DNA from: a virus
DNA length: 30,967 bases
Reading direction: 5' to 3' (one strand)
Virus record (IMG/VR): IMGVR_UViG_3300033552_000042
Coordinates: 1 to 30,967 of that record
In this document: piece by piece, positions 8,448-17,083 of the stretch
Position numbering within the stretch: the stretch's first letter is position 1
Layout: the number at the start of each line of letters is the position of its first letter
Notes under the pieces: generated by a model
What the model was told of the DNA's origin: nothing
The model's database searches: none
What the model saw: only the letters and a program-made list of their open reading frames with translations
Program-made: the position numbers and the translations under genes

Positions 8448-10256
8448 TTATTTTACTCTTACGCGAATATCACTTACTGGATTCTTTACCTCAAAAATTG
8501 AATTACCATCCGAAAATAAAGTATATTCACCCATTAAATCAATTTCTCTAGTTTCTTCATTAGTGTATGGTTGAGAGATTTCGTTTAATGAATACTTACC
8601 ACCCACTTTATTAAAAACCTTTAAATCAACAATATTTAGAACACCATTAACGTTATTTATTATTTCAATTAATTGAGATAGGAAAATATTTTCACCCATA
8701 TCAAATTTATTCACATCTAGGTAACTAATCACTCGATTTATAACTTCAGATATAATTTGCGACTTTGTAAATTTTTTATCAACCATTAAATCAATATCAA
8801 ACCCTAAATTAATTATTTTACCATTTTTAATTTGAACATAATCATTGATCATTCTGTAATCACTTAGGTATTCTGAAATATTATCTTTTAAAATATTTGT
8901 TGATGAATTTGTTAATTTACCTTCTGGATTAATCCCTAAAATAGCTACAACTATTTTATTTTGTTCCTCATAAACATTATATTTAAACGGTACTCCAAAT
9001 TCACCAGGCATCATTGCAACTCGACTTACATAATCTTTTATAGTTACAGCTCTATTCTGAGCTGAAAAATTATATTTTACAATGTTTCTAATTTCATTTA
9101 CAGATGGTTCATCCCTACCACCTAAACATGGTACTGGATTTGAAACTGTTAATGAATCCCTAACAAGGATGTTTTTCTTATTTACCGTTCCATTTACAAA
9201 AATATCAGATAGAATGTTATTAGTTAATGTCCCTGGCCCAATATTACTAGAAGAACCACCACCAACACGATATTTAATGAATAAGGTTGTATTTGGTTTA
9301 TGCGTAATACCTAATGATAAATTATTAATAAAATCACCTAATCTATTAGTAAAACCACTATTTAAATTAAATACGTTACTAATATCTTGATTACCACCAC
9401 CAAAAATTATTTTTAAGAATCCTCGGTCAGTATATTCAGTAATGAATTTTTTATCAACTCGGACCCATTTACCAGGCTTAATACTTGGATTATCACTAAT
9501 CACATTATTATTTTCAATAAATATTTTATCATCAGCTAAAGCTTCCATTTCATACCATTGATTTTCTTTATTAAAAAAATCGTTATTAGTTGGTGAAGTA
9601 GAGTAGTCTAACCCTTCTAGGGTTATTATTGATTCTACTGACAGTACATCTGAATCAGGTAATGTTACCTCTAGGAATGGTTTAACGTCTTGAGTAGAAA
9701 TAGTTTTTTTAAAAATTTTTGAAACACCATTGATTACAATTTCTCGTTTAGTTAATTTATAACTAACAATGGCGCCATTACCATTTATATTTGGAATAAT
9801 TATTCTATTTGGAACACCACCACTAGTAAATGGTGAGGAAAAATCAATATCATCAACAGTTTCAAATATTTTACCAGAACCACCAACTTGGGCTCCTCTT
9901 CTAATTATTGGTGCATATTCAATATCAAACGAATCACCATTAACTGGTACAGTCACTGAAAAATCACAAACCGTAATAGAGGGTCTTTTGCCAGGTATTT
10001 TCAACCCAAAAGTCCTAGCTAATGACAAAACAGAAGATCGTTCTTTAGCGAAGTCTATTTGTGTTTCTTGGAACATTCTATCGGTATGTAATGATAGTAA
10101 ATCAGTTACAGCAGCATTTAAATCAATAAAAACTGAAGCAACACTACTATCATTAAAAGAACTTAATAGGTTTGGATAGTATTGTTTAACGAAATTGATT
10201 AGCTCCGTTCTCGTATCATTAAAATTTCTACTAAAATAATTTATTTTTTTTGACAT
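8448..10256 (-). CDS. 6: Baseplate wedge subunit, T4 gp6 / J-like family (602 aa)
   Basis: This is a T4 gp6-type baseplate wedge protein; gp6 forms the dimeric ring that links wedges around the tail hub. The N-terminus has the family's signature helical segment (residues about 38-90: FIDLNAAVTDLLSLHTDRMF, then ERSSVLSLARTFGLKIPG), which corresponds to the 'one structural unit, then SVVSLAKQLGY' region of gp6 proteins. Near residue 400 is the second landmark, AQNRAVTIKDYVSRV. Length (602) is close to T4 gp6 (660). It is the first gene after a promoter-like TATTTATA box and the gp25 terminator, and leads an operon extending past the left edge. No oddities seen. Confidence 0.9.
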   Translation of the reverse strand: MSKKINYFSRNFNDTRTELINFVKQYYPNLLSSFNDSSVASVFIDLNAAVTDLLSLHTDRMFQETQIDFAKERSSVLSLARTFGLKIPGKRPSITVCDFSVTVPVNGDSFDIEYAPIIRRGAQVGGSGKIFETVDDIDFSSPFTSGGVPNRIIIPNINGNGAIVSYKLTKREIVINGVSKIFKKTISTQDVKPFLEVTLPDSDVLSVESIITLEGLDYSTSPTNNDFFNKENQWYEMEALADDKIFIENNNVISDNPSIKPGKWVRVDKKFITEYTDRGFLKIIFGGGNQDISNVFNLNSGFTNRLGDFINNLSLGITHKPNTTLFIKYRVGGGSSSNIGPGTLTNNILSDIFVNGTVNKKNILVRDSLTVSNPVPCLGGRDEPSVNEIRNIVKYNFSAQNRAVTIKDYVSRVAMMPGEFGVPFKYNVYEEQNKIVVAILGINPEGKLTNSSTNILKDNISEYLSDYRMINDYVQIKNGKIINLGFDIDLMVDKKFTKSQIISEVINRVISYLDVNKFDMGENIFLSQLIEIINNVNGVLNIVDLKVFNKVGGKYSLNEISQPYTNEETREIDLMGEYTLFSDGNSIFEVKNPVSDIRVRVK

Positions 10257-10269
10257 ATTAATCTTTTTA

Positions 10270-10277
10270 TATAAATA
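10270..10277 (-). promoter_or_regulatory. Candidate late promoter upstream of gp6
   Basis: On the minus strand the sequence reads TATTTATA followed by TAAAAAG, ending 13 nt before the gp6 ATG and just after the gp25 terminator. The same octamer with a following A-tract lies upstream of three other structural units. A late-promoter role is inferred from that distribution. Confidence 0.55.
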
Positions 10278-10308
10278 TAATATATTAAAAAATTAAAAAA
10301 TTTAAATG

Positions 10309-10333
10309 AAAAAAGCAACCTAGATGGTTGCTT
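10309..10333 (-). terminator. Intrinsic terminator after gp25
   Basis: An 8-bp perfect stem (AAGCAACC / GGTTGCTT, 5-nt loop) lies directly after the gp25 stop codon. On the minus strand the second arm runs into a T-tract (TTTTTTCA). It is placed to end gp25 transcription before the gp6 promoter-like box. Confidence 0.85.
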
Positions 10334-10334
10334 A

Positions 10335-10715
10335 TTAGAATTTTATTATTAAATTATCTTTCGTTTCAAAAACATCGTCAGTAATTGTATAATTTATATT
10401 TACAACAGCAGTATGTTCTTCTAATGGAGTTTCGATTACAACTAAACTAGTAACCTTTAATTTTGGAATATATTTGGAAATCGCCGTATTTATTTCAATT
10501 TTAATCTCATTCAAACTAACCCCATCTAATTGATTAAAAATAAATTTTTTTAAATTGGTCCCAAAATCTGGTAAATATAATCTTTGACCTTTCGTAGTTA
10601 ATAATAGTAATAATAATTCTGATTTAATCGCGTTATTTGAATCGCTATTTAAATTAAGGTATTTCCCATTTACATCATCTTTAAAGGGGAATTCTATATT
10701 AATGTAATCACTCAT
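10335..10715 (-). CDS. 25: Baseplate wedge subunit, T4 gp25 / GPW family (126 aa)
   Basis: A gp25-like wedge component; gp25 in T4 sits at the sheath-baseplate junction and nucleates sheath assembly. The hallmark is at residues 40-60, TTKGQRLYLPDFGTNLKKF, corresponding to the 'T.xGER....P.FG..L' motif of the GPW/gp25 family. It is followed by the amphipathic segment and the final beta strands (VVNINYTITDD). The length matches T4 gp25 (132 aa). It is monocistronic, with a promoter-like TATTTATA box 8 nt before the ATG and a strong hairpin terminator at its stop. It lies between nrdA and gp6. Confidence 0.9.
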   Translation of the reverse strand: MSDYINIEFPFKDDVNGKYLNLNSDSNNAIKSELLLLLLTTKGQRLYLPDFGTNLKKFIFNQLDGVSLNEIKIEINTAISKYIPKLKVTSLVVIETPLEEHTAVVNINYTITDDVFETKDNLIIKF

Positions 10716-10723
10716 GTTTTTAT

Positions 10724-10731
10724 TATAAATA
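10724..10731 (-). promoter_or_regulatory. Candidate late promoter upstream of gp25
   Basis: The minus strand reads AAACTATTTATAATAAAAA, ending only a few nucleotides before the gp25 ATG. It is almost identical to the element upstream of the 56-aa gene (shared AAACTATTTATAATAAAA). With only 8 nt between the box and the ATG, any transcript would have a very short leader. Confidence 0.55.
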
Positions 10732-10740
10732 GTTTAAAAT

Positions 10741-10775
10741 AAAAATGGGTGATAAATATTTATCACCCATTTTTT
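10741..10775 (-). terminator. Intrinsic terminator after nrdA (perfect palindrome)
   Basis: A perfect 26-nt palindrome (10745-10770; arms ATGGGTGATAAAT / ATTTATCACCCAT) is flanked by an A-tract and a T-tract on both sides. It lies 6 nt beyond the nrdA stop codon. It can act on the minus strand to end the exonuclease-to-nrdA operon, and its symmetry means it could also stop plus-strand transcription. Confidence 0.87.
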
Positions 10776-10781
10776 TATTTG

Positions 10782-13097
10782 TTATGCTGAGCAACCTAAA
10801 CAGTCGAATGGACTATCTTCTGGTTTATTATCTTCAACGGATACTTTTTGTAATCCTAGACTTTTATCAGCAGAAATTTTAGGCTTGGTCTTTGTGTAAT
10901 AAACACCAGTTTTCAACCCTTGTTGCCAACCGTAAATTAACGCATTAACTAATTTAGATAAAGTTGGGTTATCCCAATATAAATTAAATGATTGTGATTG
11001 ATCGATGAATCGTTGTCTATCAGCACTTAAATTAATCATCGTTTTTTGAGGTAATTCCCAAATTGTCTTATATAAGAATTTAAAATCATTAATCCAATTA
11101 GTGTCATCAGTATATCGACCTAAATTAACCTCATTTAACGATTTAACATTTTTTATTTCTAAAATTATATCATCACATAAAATACCTTTTTCCTCTAAAT
11201 CTCTAACCATATGTTTATTTAACATTGGGAATGAACCTGAAATAGTTTTTCTAATTAAAGCTAAATCTTGTATTGGTTCGAACATTTCATTAACGTTAGC
11301 TAATGCTGCTGTTGACGCTGTTGGCATTGGAGCTACAAACATACTATTCGCTACACCAAATTCTAATACATCACTTCTTAACGCTTCCCAGTCTAATGTA
11401 GTTGGTATTTCTTCATCATATTTTTCAAAAACAAAAATTCCTTTACCAACATTAGTACCATCAATTAATTTAAGCGCTTCTTTAAAAATTGTATTTTCTT
11501 TTCTAAATTTAATTGAACCTTCAATAGCACCATAATAAATATTTTCGAATATTTGTCTGTTAGTTATTTTAGCTTCTTCACTTTCGAATGGAATTTTTAA
11601 AATATAAAATAGATCAGCTAATCCACAAACACCAATAGCTGTTGCTCTTTGGAATACACCACCATTAAATGAATTTTGATTAACCCACTCATTTTTATCA
11701 ATTACCCTATTCAAAGTGTAATTTAACCCAGCGGCCGCTTTTCTGATTCCCTCATAATCAACTCTACCGTTTTTAACAAAAGAAGCTAAAACTATTGATC
11801 CTAAACAACATTGAGCTGAAACAGTTGAACTAGTTTGTTGAACAATTTCGATACACAACTGAGCTGTTTTTATAATTCCGTAATTTTCTTGGTTATTAAC
11901 TTTATTTACATTATCAATATTTAAAACATAAGGAACCCCAGTTTCAGATTGTAAAGAACATATTTTTTCAACAACTTCTCTACAAGTATATTGGTGTCTA
12001 TCTAAAGATAATTCATTTTCACATTCAAGGTATTTAGCTTCAAATTCGTCACCCCAAAAATCATATAAATTAAATCCCATTGTTTTTAGAACTTGATCTG
12101 GACAAAATACTGACCATTTTTCATCTTTCATTAAACGTTTGTAGAATAAATCATTAATCGCAACCGCAATCATTAAATCTCTTGCAGTCGTTTCTTCAGA
12201 TCCTTCTTTTTTAACTAAATCCAAGAAATCGAATAAATCTCGGTGCCAAATATTTAAATACAAAGCCCCTTTACCTCTTCTATCTTCATTTTGTTTGAAA
12301 AATCTAAGATCTTCGTTAACCATTTTAGCAAACCTAATAATACCACCAGCTTTACCTTTATTATTGTATTCAGTATGCTTAGATCTTAAGTTAGAGGCCC
12401 ATAATCCAATACCAGCACCACTTTTAGACATTTGAGCAATAGATTTTAATGTATCGTGAATACCATCTAAACTATCATCCATTAATTCATTTACTGAGCA
12501 ACTAATCATAGTGTTGTTTAAAGTTCCACCGTTAGAGAAAACTGGTGTTGCAACACCGTATCTTCTACCAGTAAAATTTTCATATCTAGCGATGAATTCA
12601 TCTTTACTCTCAGATAGAAATAAAGCCACTCTAAACATCATTTCACATGGTAACTCAACCAATTGCCTTTTATTCTTTTTAACACCGTAAACAGTCATAA
12701 AACTACCAATACCGATGTAATCAAAAGTAAAATCATACGCATAATTAGGTTCAACATCCCATTTAGCTTGTTTTTCAAAAACATTATCTGATATTAACCC
12801 AGTTAATCGTTTTTTCCAAATTTCTATCCCAGTCCCTAATTCTTTTTGTAATCTTGAAGCGGTAATTCTCGCGGCAAATAACGAATAATCTGGATGATTT
12901 GTGCAATAGGATGCAGCTAATCTAGCTGCTTCTTCATCAATTTGTTTTGTTGAAATCCCGTCATATAATAATGTTTGTACTTCAATTGATATATTAGTAT
13001 AATCAACTTTTAATCCTTTAGCGGTACTTTTTAATCTACTTAAAATTTTGTTGGGGTTGAAAGCCACCAACTCTTCATTTCTTTTCTTAATTTTCAT
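10782..13097 (-). CDS. nrdA: Class I ribonucleoside-diphosphate reductase, large (alpha) subunit (771 aa)
   Basis: The catalytic subunit reduces ribonucleoside diphosphates to deoxyribonucleotides with NrdB. The N-terminus (1-90) is an ATP-cone (KIKKRNEELVAFNPNKIL). Visible landmarks are C200 in NTMISCSVNEL (first redox cysteine), C415 in QLCIEI (thiyl-radical cysteine) with E417, a second redox cysteine in SAQCCLG, the PMPTASTAALANVNEMFEP loop, the radical-transfer Tyr pair in TGVYYTKT, and a C-terminal CLGC dithiol. Residue 413 is Gln where the E. coli and human enzymes have Asn (the N-L-C motif). It lies 17 nt downstream of nrdB and is the last gene of its operon, ended by a strong terminator. 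It supplies dNTPs for phage replication in the host cytoplasm. Confidence 0.97.
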   Translation of the reverse strand: MKIKKRNEELVAFNPNKILSRLKSTAKGLKVDYTNISIEVQTLLYDGISTKQIDEEAARLAASYCTNHPDYSLFAARITASRLQKELGTGIEIWKKRLTGLISDNVFEKQAKWDVEPNYAYDFTFDYIGIGSFMTVYGVKKNKRQLVELPCEMMFRVALFLSESKDEFIARYENFTGRRYGVATPVFSNGGTLNNTMISCSVNELMDDSLDGIHDTLKSIAQMSKSGAGIGLWASNLRSKHTEYNNKGKAGGIIRFAKMVNEDLRFFKQNEDRRGKGALYLNIWHRDLFDFLDLVKKEGSEETTARDLMIAVAINDLFYKRLMKDEKWSVFCPDQVLKTMGFNLYDFWGDEFEAKYLECENELSLDRHQYTCREVVEKICSLQSETGVPYVLNIDNVNKVNNQENYGIIKTAQLCIEIVQQTSSTVSAQCCLGSIVLASFVKNGRVDYEGIRKAAAGLNYTLNRVIDKNEWVNQNSFNGGVFQRATAIGVCGLADLFYILKIPFESEEAKITNRQIFENIYYGAIEGSIKFRKENTIFKEALKLIDGTNVGKGIFVFEKYDEEIPTTLDWEALRSDVLEFGVANSMFVAPMPTASTAALANVNEMFEPIQDLALIRKTISGSFPMLNKHMVRDLEEKGILCDDIILEIKNVKSLNEVNLGRYTDDTNWINDFKFLYKTIWELPQKTMINLSADRQRFIDQSQSFNLYWDNPTLSKLVNALIYGWQQGLKTGVYYTKTKPKISADKSLGLQKVSVEDNKPEDSPFDCLGCSA

Positions 13098-13114
13098 ATT
13101 TAAACCTATTGTTT

Positions 13115-14053
13115 TTAAAAATCCATATCAGTATTAATAGTTAAACTATTATCCGATAATTTTGTGTATTCACTAACCCTTTTTTCGAAAAAATTATCTC
13201 TACTCGCTAACCCGATATTTTCCATATATTTTAATGGTTGCTTAACATAGAATTCTTTTTGTTGGTTGTATCTAGTTAATACATTATCTGTAACATATTG
13301 AACGTATTGAATCATTTTATCTCTATTGAAACCTACAACACCTTCACCAAAACAATCATAAATAAATTGCTCTTCTACTTTATAAGCTTCTAAAATAATA
13401 TCCCGCAATCTTTCTGGAGCAATTTTATTTTTTACGTGATTATTATAATAATGAACCGCGAATTCACCATGTGAGGCTTCATCTCTACTGATTTCTTCAT
13501 TCGCAACATATAATCCTTCTAATGATTTATTTAAATCTTTAAATCCAAAAATACCCGCAAACGTTGATGAAAATAAAATTAATTCCACAGCTGAGAAAGC
13601 AATTAGTTTTTCTTCTAAAGTACCGTTATCAATCCATTTAACTGCCCATGACATTTTTTTAGCTACTGTAGGTACTGTGAAAATTGCATTGAAAGCATCT
13701 TCTTTTTCCCTATCATTTTTAATGTAGTTTTCAATAATTGTCGCGTATGTTTCGTTATGAACATTTTCATTCATTAATTGATAACTGTAGAAGAATTTAG
13801 CTTCTTCTGGCATATCTTTTTCTTGAAGAAAATTTAAAGCTAAATTATCAGCAACAACCGCATCTGAATTAGCAAAGAAAAATATTAACATTTTTAAATA
13901 TCTCTTTTGACTTTCTTCTAACCCTTCAAAATTATCATTTGAAAAGTCACAAACTTGTGCTTTCCAGAATTGTGATTCACAATTTTTAAACCGTTCCCAT
14001 AGATCTGGATGTTCTAATGGGAAAATACTATACTTTTTTTTACGCATTTCCAT
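13115..14053 (-). CDS. nrdB: Class I ribonucleoside-diphosphate reductase, small (beta, R2) subunit (312 aa)
   Basis: The radical-generating partner of NrdA. All di-iron ligands are present: D64, E96 and H99 (ENVH), E157 (AVE), E192 and H195 (RDEASH). The radical tyrosine corresponds to Y103 in HNETY. The whole chain resembles the eukaryotic-type R2 lineage: FFFANSD, the VKWIDNGTLEEK region, EEISRDEASHGEFA, and the C-terminal FFEKRVSEYTKL...TDMDF tail that docks to the large subunit. The start overlaps the helicase end by 14 nt and the stop is 17 nt before nrdA, so expression of the three is coupled. The protein looks complete and active. Confidence 0.97.
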   Translation of the reverse strand: MEMRKKKYSIFPLEHPDLWERFKNCESQFWKAQVCDFSNDNFEGLEESQKRYLKMLIFFFANSDAVVADNLALNFLQEKDMPEEAKFFYSYQLMNENVHNETYATIIENYIKNDREKEDAFNAIFTVPTVAKKMSWAVKWIDNGTLEEKLIAFSAVELILFSSTFAGIFGFKDLNKSLEGLYVANEEISRDEASHGEFAVHYYNNHVKNKIAPERLRDIILEAYKVEEQFIYDCFGEGVVGFNRDKMIQYVQYVTDNVLTRYNQQKEFYVKQPLKYMENIGLASRDNFFEKRVSEYTKLSDNSLTINTDMDF

Positions 14054-15446
14054 TTTCTTTGTTTTTATCTCTTTCTTTTTTCATGTCAGCCATGATTGCT
14101 CTAACTCTTTCTTGGCCACTAGAATCTTTATCATTTTTAGTTTGTAAAAATGTTTTCGACCCATCATTATCACCTATTTCAATATTAACTCTAGCGTTAT
14201 CAAATAAAACATCTTTAAAGATTACCCCATCTTTACCAAATCTTGATTTTAATACAGCCAGTGTTGCTTGGTTTGTTTCTTTTTGGTCTATAGTTCTCGC
14301 AATTGATAATATAAAATGACCAATTTGAGCTTTTTTAATTGACCCACCCATTTGATCAGTATCAACGACCTCTGATTTAATAGCTGATCTATTACCTTGA
14401 ATCATCGCATAACCCGCGATATTATATTCAAATAACAAATTTTCAAATTCTCGCATAATCATTGCTTCCCCAGCATTAACATCATCATTATGTCTAGAAG
14501 GTTGAACACAATCAATATAATCGATAATTATTAAATCTGGATGCACACCACTAGAAATTTGTTTTTTAACAAAATTCCTAATTTTACCCATTGTAGTATC
14601 TACACTTGAGAATTTTTTTAACATTAGAGAACCACCTCTTTCTAGTTTGTCATTAACTAAAGTTATAAGTTCATCTTTATGATTCTGTAATTCATTAAGT
14701 TCAATACCACTCCAACAAGCAATATGTTTTCTTTTGATAATTTTTGGTGTATCCTCAAAAAATATTTGAATAACGTTTAACCCTAAATTAAAAGCAGTGT
14801 TAGCGATTTTAGTAGCGCAAGTTGTCTTTCCAACACCTAAAGCAGCTAAAACAATACCTAACTCACCTCTAGATAAGCCACCATTCATGACTTCATCTAA
14901 TTTAGTAATACCTGTTGGAATTGGGTCCCTAAAATCATCAGCTAATACATCATTAATATTATCGAAATTGTCTTCACCATCATCTGCTGGTACACCTACT
15001 TCTAATGCTGATTTTAATAAAGCTTCGCATTTATCATATTCTTCCAAATCCCCGCGCTCTATTATTTTTTGAATCTCGAATACAGCTTTTTTAGTTTCTT
15101 GTTGTTTACAAAATTTAATCGCAGTACTTTGAATTTTTATTACATCATTTAAAGTACTTGCTTTTATAGTGTCTAAAGTTTCTTTAATGAAATTTTGTTG
15201 GATTTCATTAGATATCCTAGCCATTAATCTAAAAGTTAAACTTCCATAATCAACAATAACCTCATCTTGCTCGAAAGCATTGATTATTTCTGACATAATT
15301 ATTTTTAAATGTTCATTATCAAAATAATTTGGTTTTAACAAATTAAGAACTATATTAGCAAATTTTTTATCATTTAGGACTTGGGCCACCAACCTAAGTT
15401 GGTAGTCCGCGCCTAAGTAACCTAAAGTGTTTTTATCACTATTCAT
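14040..15446 (-). CDS. 41: Replicative DNA helicase, DnaB/T4 gp41-like (468 aa)
   Basis: A hexameric 5'-3' fork helicase of the DnaB/gp41 family. An N-terminal helical domain (about 10-130) precedes a linker and the RecA-like core from about residue 175 (PTGITKLDEVMNGGLSRGEL, as in the 'G...LD...GG' entry of DnaB proteins). The Walker A motif is AALGVGKTT (201-209), with Ala at the first position as in T4 gp41. Walker B is LIIIDYIDCV (about 317-326), and the motif 4/arginine-finger region is seen as KSRFGKDG. The tail is Lys/Asp-rich. The gene overlaps the 188-aa gene by 8 nt and nrdB by 14 nt. No primase is visible in this window. Confidence 0.93.
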   Translation of the reverse strand: MNSDKNTLGYLGADYQLRLVAQVLNDKKFANIVLNLLKPNYFDNEHLKIIMSEIINAFEQDEVIVDYGSLTFRLMARISNEIQQNFIKETLDTIKASTLNDVIKIQSTAIKFCKQQETKKAVFEIQKIIERGDLEEYDKCEALLKSALEVGVPADDGEDNFDNINDVLADDFRDPIPTGITKLDEVMNGGLSRGELGIVLAALGVGKTTCATKIANTAFNLGLNVIQIFFEDTPKIIKRKHIACWSGIELNELQNHKDELITLVNDKLERGGSLMLKKFSSVDTTMGKIRNFVKKQISSGVHPDLIIIDYIDCVQPSRHNDDVNAGEAMIMREFENLLFEYNIAGYAMIQGNRSAIKSEVVDTDQMGGSIKKAQIGHFILSIARTIDQKETNQATLAVLKSRFGKDGVIFKDVLFDNARVNIEIGDNDGSKTFLQTKNDKDSSGQERVRAIMADMKKERDKNKENGNA

Positions 15447-15981
15447 TAATATAAACCCTTTCTTTATCAGCCATTGATAATCGGTTGTTTCTTTTTAAGA
15501 CTTGTTTACCATATTTAGTAGTATATTCATTTTTACCTAAATAATGTCTTATCTCTTCCATAATATTAGGAAGTACTTCTTTTACATCAACTTTAACTCT
15601 AATTTTAGGTTGGAAATATTCCCCACTAAAATTAGCTGATCCAATTAGTTCACCATATTCTCTAAGTTCGAATGAGAAATTATCAACTCTACTATTTGAG
15701 TCTTTAATTTTTGATTCTTCCACTGTTTGCACTGTGTATTGGTTAAAGTGCTCCCATAGATATTCTATAGATCCTTTTTTTAATAGGTTAGGGATTAATC
15801 CCAATTTACCAGATGGACAATTCATTCCCATCAATTCATCCATTAATTCTTTCATTTCTAGCGATTCTCTAGATTTTTCATTGTAGTTCTTAATATTAAA
15901 CTCTCTATGTACGATAAAGAATTCGTTTATTTTTAATACAAAATCAAATCGATACGCAATTTCATTTCTACTGTTGTTCAT
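15439..15981 (-). CDS. Unknown protein between exonuclease and helicase (180 aa; 188 aa if started at 16005)
   Basis: I do not recognise this protein. The longest frame starts at 16005, inside the exonuclease gene. The ATG at 15981 (MNNSRNEIAYRFDFVLKINE) cuts the overlap from 38 to 14 nt and follows an A-rich leader, so I chose it. The protein is charged and soluble, with an alpha-helical Glu/Met-rich part (ESLEMKELMDELMGM) and a later segment rich in beta strands (FSFELREYGELIGSANF). It ends with TAG, unlike most genes here. Its position between two replication proteins suggests a replication accessory factor such as a helicase loader, but no sequence signature supports that. Confidence 0.75.
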   Translation of the reverse strand: MNNSRNEIAYRFDFVLKINEFFIVHREFNIKNYNEKSRESLEMKELMDELMGMNCPSGKLGLIPNLLKKGSIEYLWEHFNQYTVQTVEESKIKDSNSRVDNFSFELREYGELIGSANFSGEYFQPKIRVKVDVKEVLPNIMEEIRHYLGKNEYTTKYGKQVLKRNNRLSMADKERVYINE

Positions 15982-17026
15982 ATTTATTTTTTTTCTCTCT
16001 TTCAATTAATTTTTTAAACGGTAATAAGTAGTCATCAGAAAAATTTGAAATTTTCTTATCGATACCATCTCGTTTCATTAGATTATATACATTTTTAATC
16101 CCACGATCATCAACTGATAATCTATTATTCCTTAGTTCAACTAAATTATTAATAGCTGTTTCAGTCATAAGCGGTACACTTAAATTTACTAATCTATTAT
16201 TTATTTCGTAGATATCTTTACCTTGACATCCTACTGTAACTCTATTTAGAATATTTTCTAACGCACCTAACTTTTTTAATTTATTTTTAATGCGCTCATC
16301 TTGAAGAAACGATGCTTTTTCTAAAATTTCAGGTAATTCAACTTTTTTATCAGCTAATTCTGGAAACAAATTTAATAACGTTTTTTCTTTTACACCTTTT
16401 ATCCCTTTAATAGTATCACTTGAGTCTCCAGCAATAATTTTAATTAACATAGAGTTTTCTTGTTTATGAGAAAAATACTCTTGATAATTATTAAGGTTAA
16501 TGTAATTTTTTTTATGTAAAAGATAAATTCTAATATTTTCTTCTAGTAATTGACATAAATCACCATCATTAGAACATATAGTTATATTTTCATTATCCTC
16601 TTTAGTTTTACAATAAAAAGCTATGAAATCATCACCTTCAACAACTTCATCTTCTAATTGTTTAATACTTAACTCTTCTAAGTATTCTTGGACCATGTAA
16701 CGCTCGATTAATTGATTTTCATCAACTGGTGCCGTTCCGTTTATAAAATCCTTATTTCGATCCCCTTTATAATCTTTATAAATTTCAAATCTTAATTTAC
16801 CGCTAAATTTTCCATCCCAAAAGACGAATACTTTATGATAAAATTCTTCGTTTAACAATTTTCTAAGCATAGTTATAAATTGATAAACCCCACCAATGTG
16901 TTGACCGTTTGCATTAAACTCATCTTTGGCACCGTGATACCCAGTTTTAAATAACGCGTTCCCATCAATTAGTAGGGTATTTATGCTATTCTCAATCATC
17001 CCTTTTTTAGGTGGTAATGTCTTCAT
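15968..17026 (-). CDS. 5'-3' exonuclease of the FEN/T4 RNase H superfamily (352 aa)
   Basis: A structure-specific 5' nuclease, expected to remove RNA primers and 5' flaps during phage replication. Metal-binding acidic residues typical of the family are visible: D21 (LLIDGNALF), D71 (FVFWDGK), E130/D132/D133 (EGDDFIA), D154/D156 (SNDGDLCQLL) and D201/D204 at the entrance of the H3TH DNA-binding motif (AGDSSDTIKGIKGVKEKTLL). Length is slightly above T4 RNase H (305 aa). The first ATG is only 10 nt from a promoter-like TATTTTTG box. The second Met (codon 10, at 16999) would still precede the first catalytic Asp and leave a normal leader, so the start is uncertain. It leads the operon to nrdA. 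Confidence 0.92.
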   Translation of the reverse strand: MKTLPPKKGMIENSINTLLIDGNALFKTGYHGAKDEFNANGQHIGGVYQFITMLRKLLNEEFYHKVFVFWDGKFSGKLRFEIYKDYKGDRNKDFINGTAPVDENQLIERYMVQEYLEELSIKQLEDEVVEGDDFIAFYCKTKEDNENITICSNDGDLCQLLEENIRIYLLHKKNYINLNNYQEYFSHKQENSMLIKIIAGDSSDTIKGIKGVKEKTLLNLFPELADKKVELPEILEKASFLQDERIKNKLKKLGALENILNRVTVGCQGKDIYEINNRLVNLSVPLMTETAINNLVELRNNRLSVDDRGIKNVYNLMKRDGIDKKISNFSDDYLLPFKKLIEREKKNKYEQQ

Positions 17027-17036
17027 TAATTTATAA

Positions 17037-17068
17037 CAAAAATATTATTTTAATTCACTAAATAAAAG
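17037..17068 (-). promoter_or_regulatory. Candidate early/middle promoter upstream of the exonuclease operon
   Basis: The minus strand has CTTTTATTT, 15 nt, then TATTTTTG, matching the Bacteroidota -7 consensus TAnnTTTG. The same two boxes at identical spacing lie upstream of gp32 and the 194-aa gene. The flanks also match the gp32 copy (CAAAAC before, GTTA after). Confidence 0.7.
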
Positions 17069-17083
17069 GTTTTGACTAGTTAT

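Noticed and set aside
14820-14850. Helicase Walker A lacking the first glycine (AALGVGKTT)
   Set aside because: T4 gp41 also has Ala at this position, so this supports the family assignment and is not a defect.
15982-16005. Upstream start at 16005 for the 188-aa frame
   Set aside because: It would lie 38 nt inside the exonuclease gene and adds only the Lys-rich MKERKKIN, whereas the ATG at 15981 has a typical leader and overlap.
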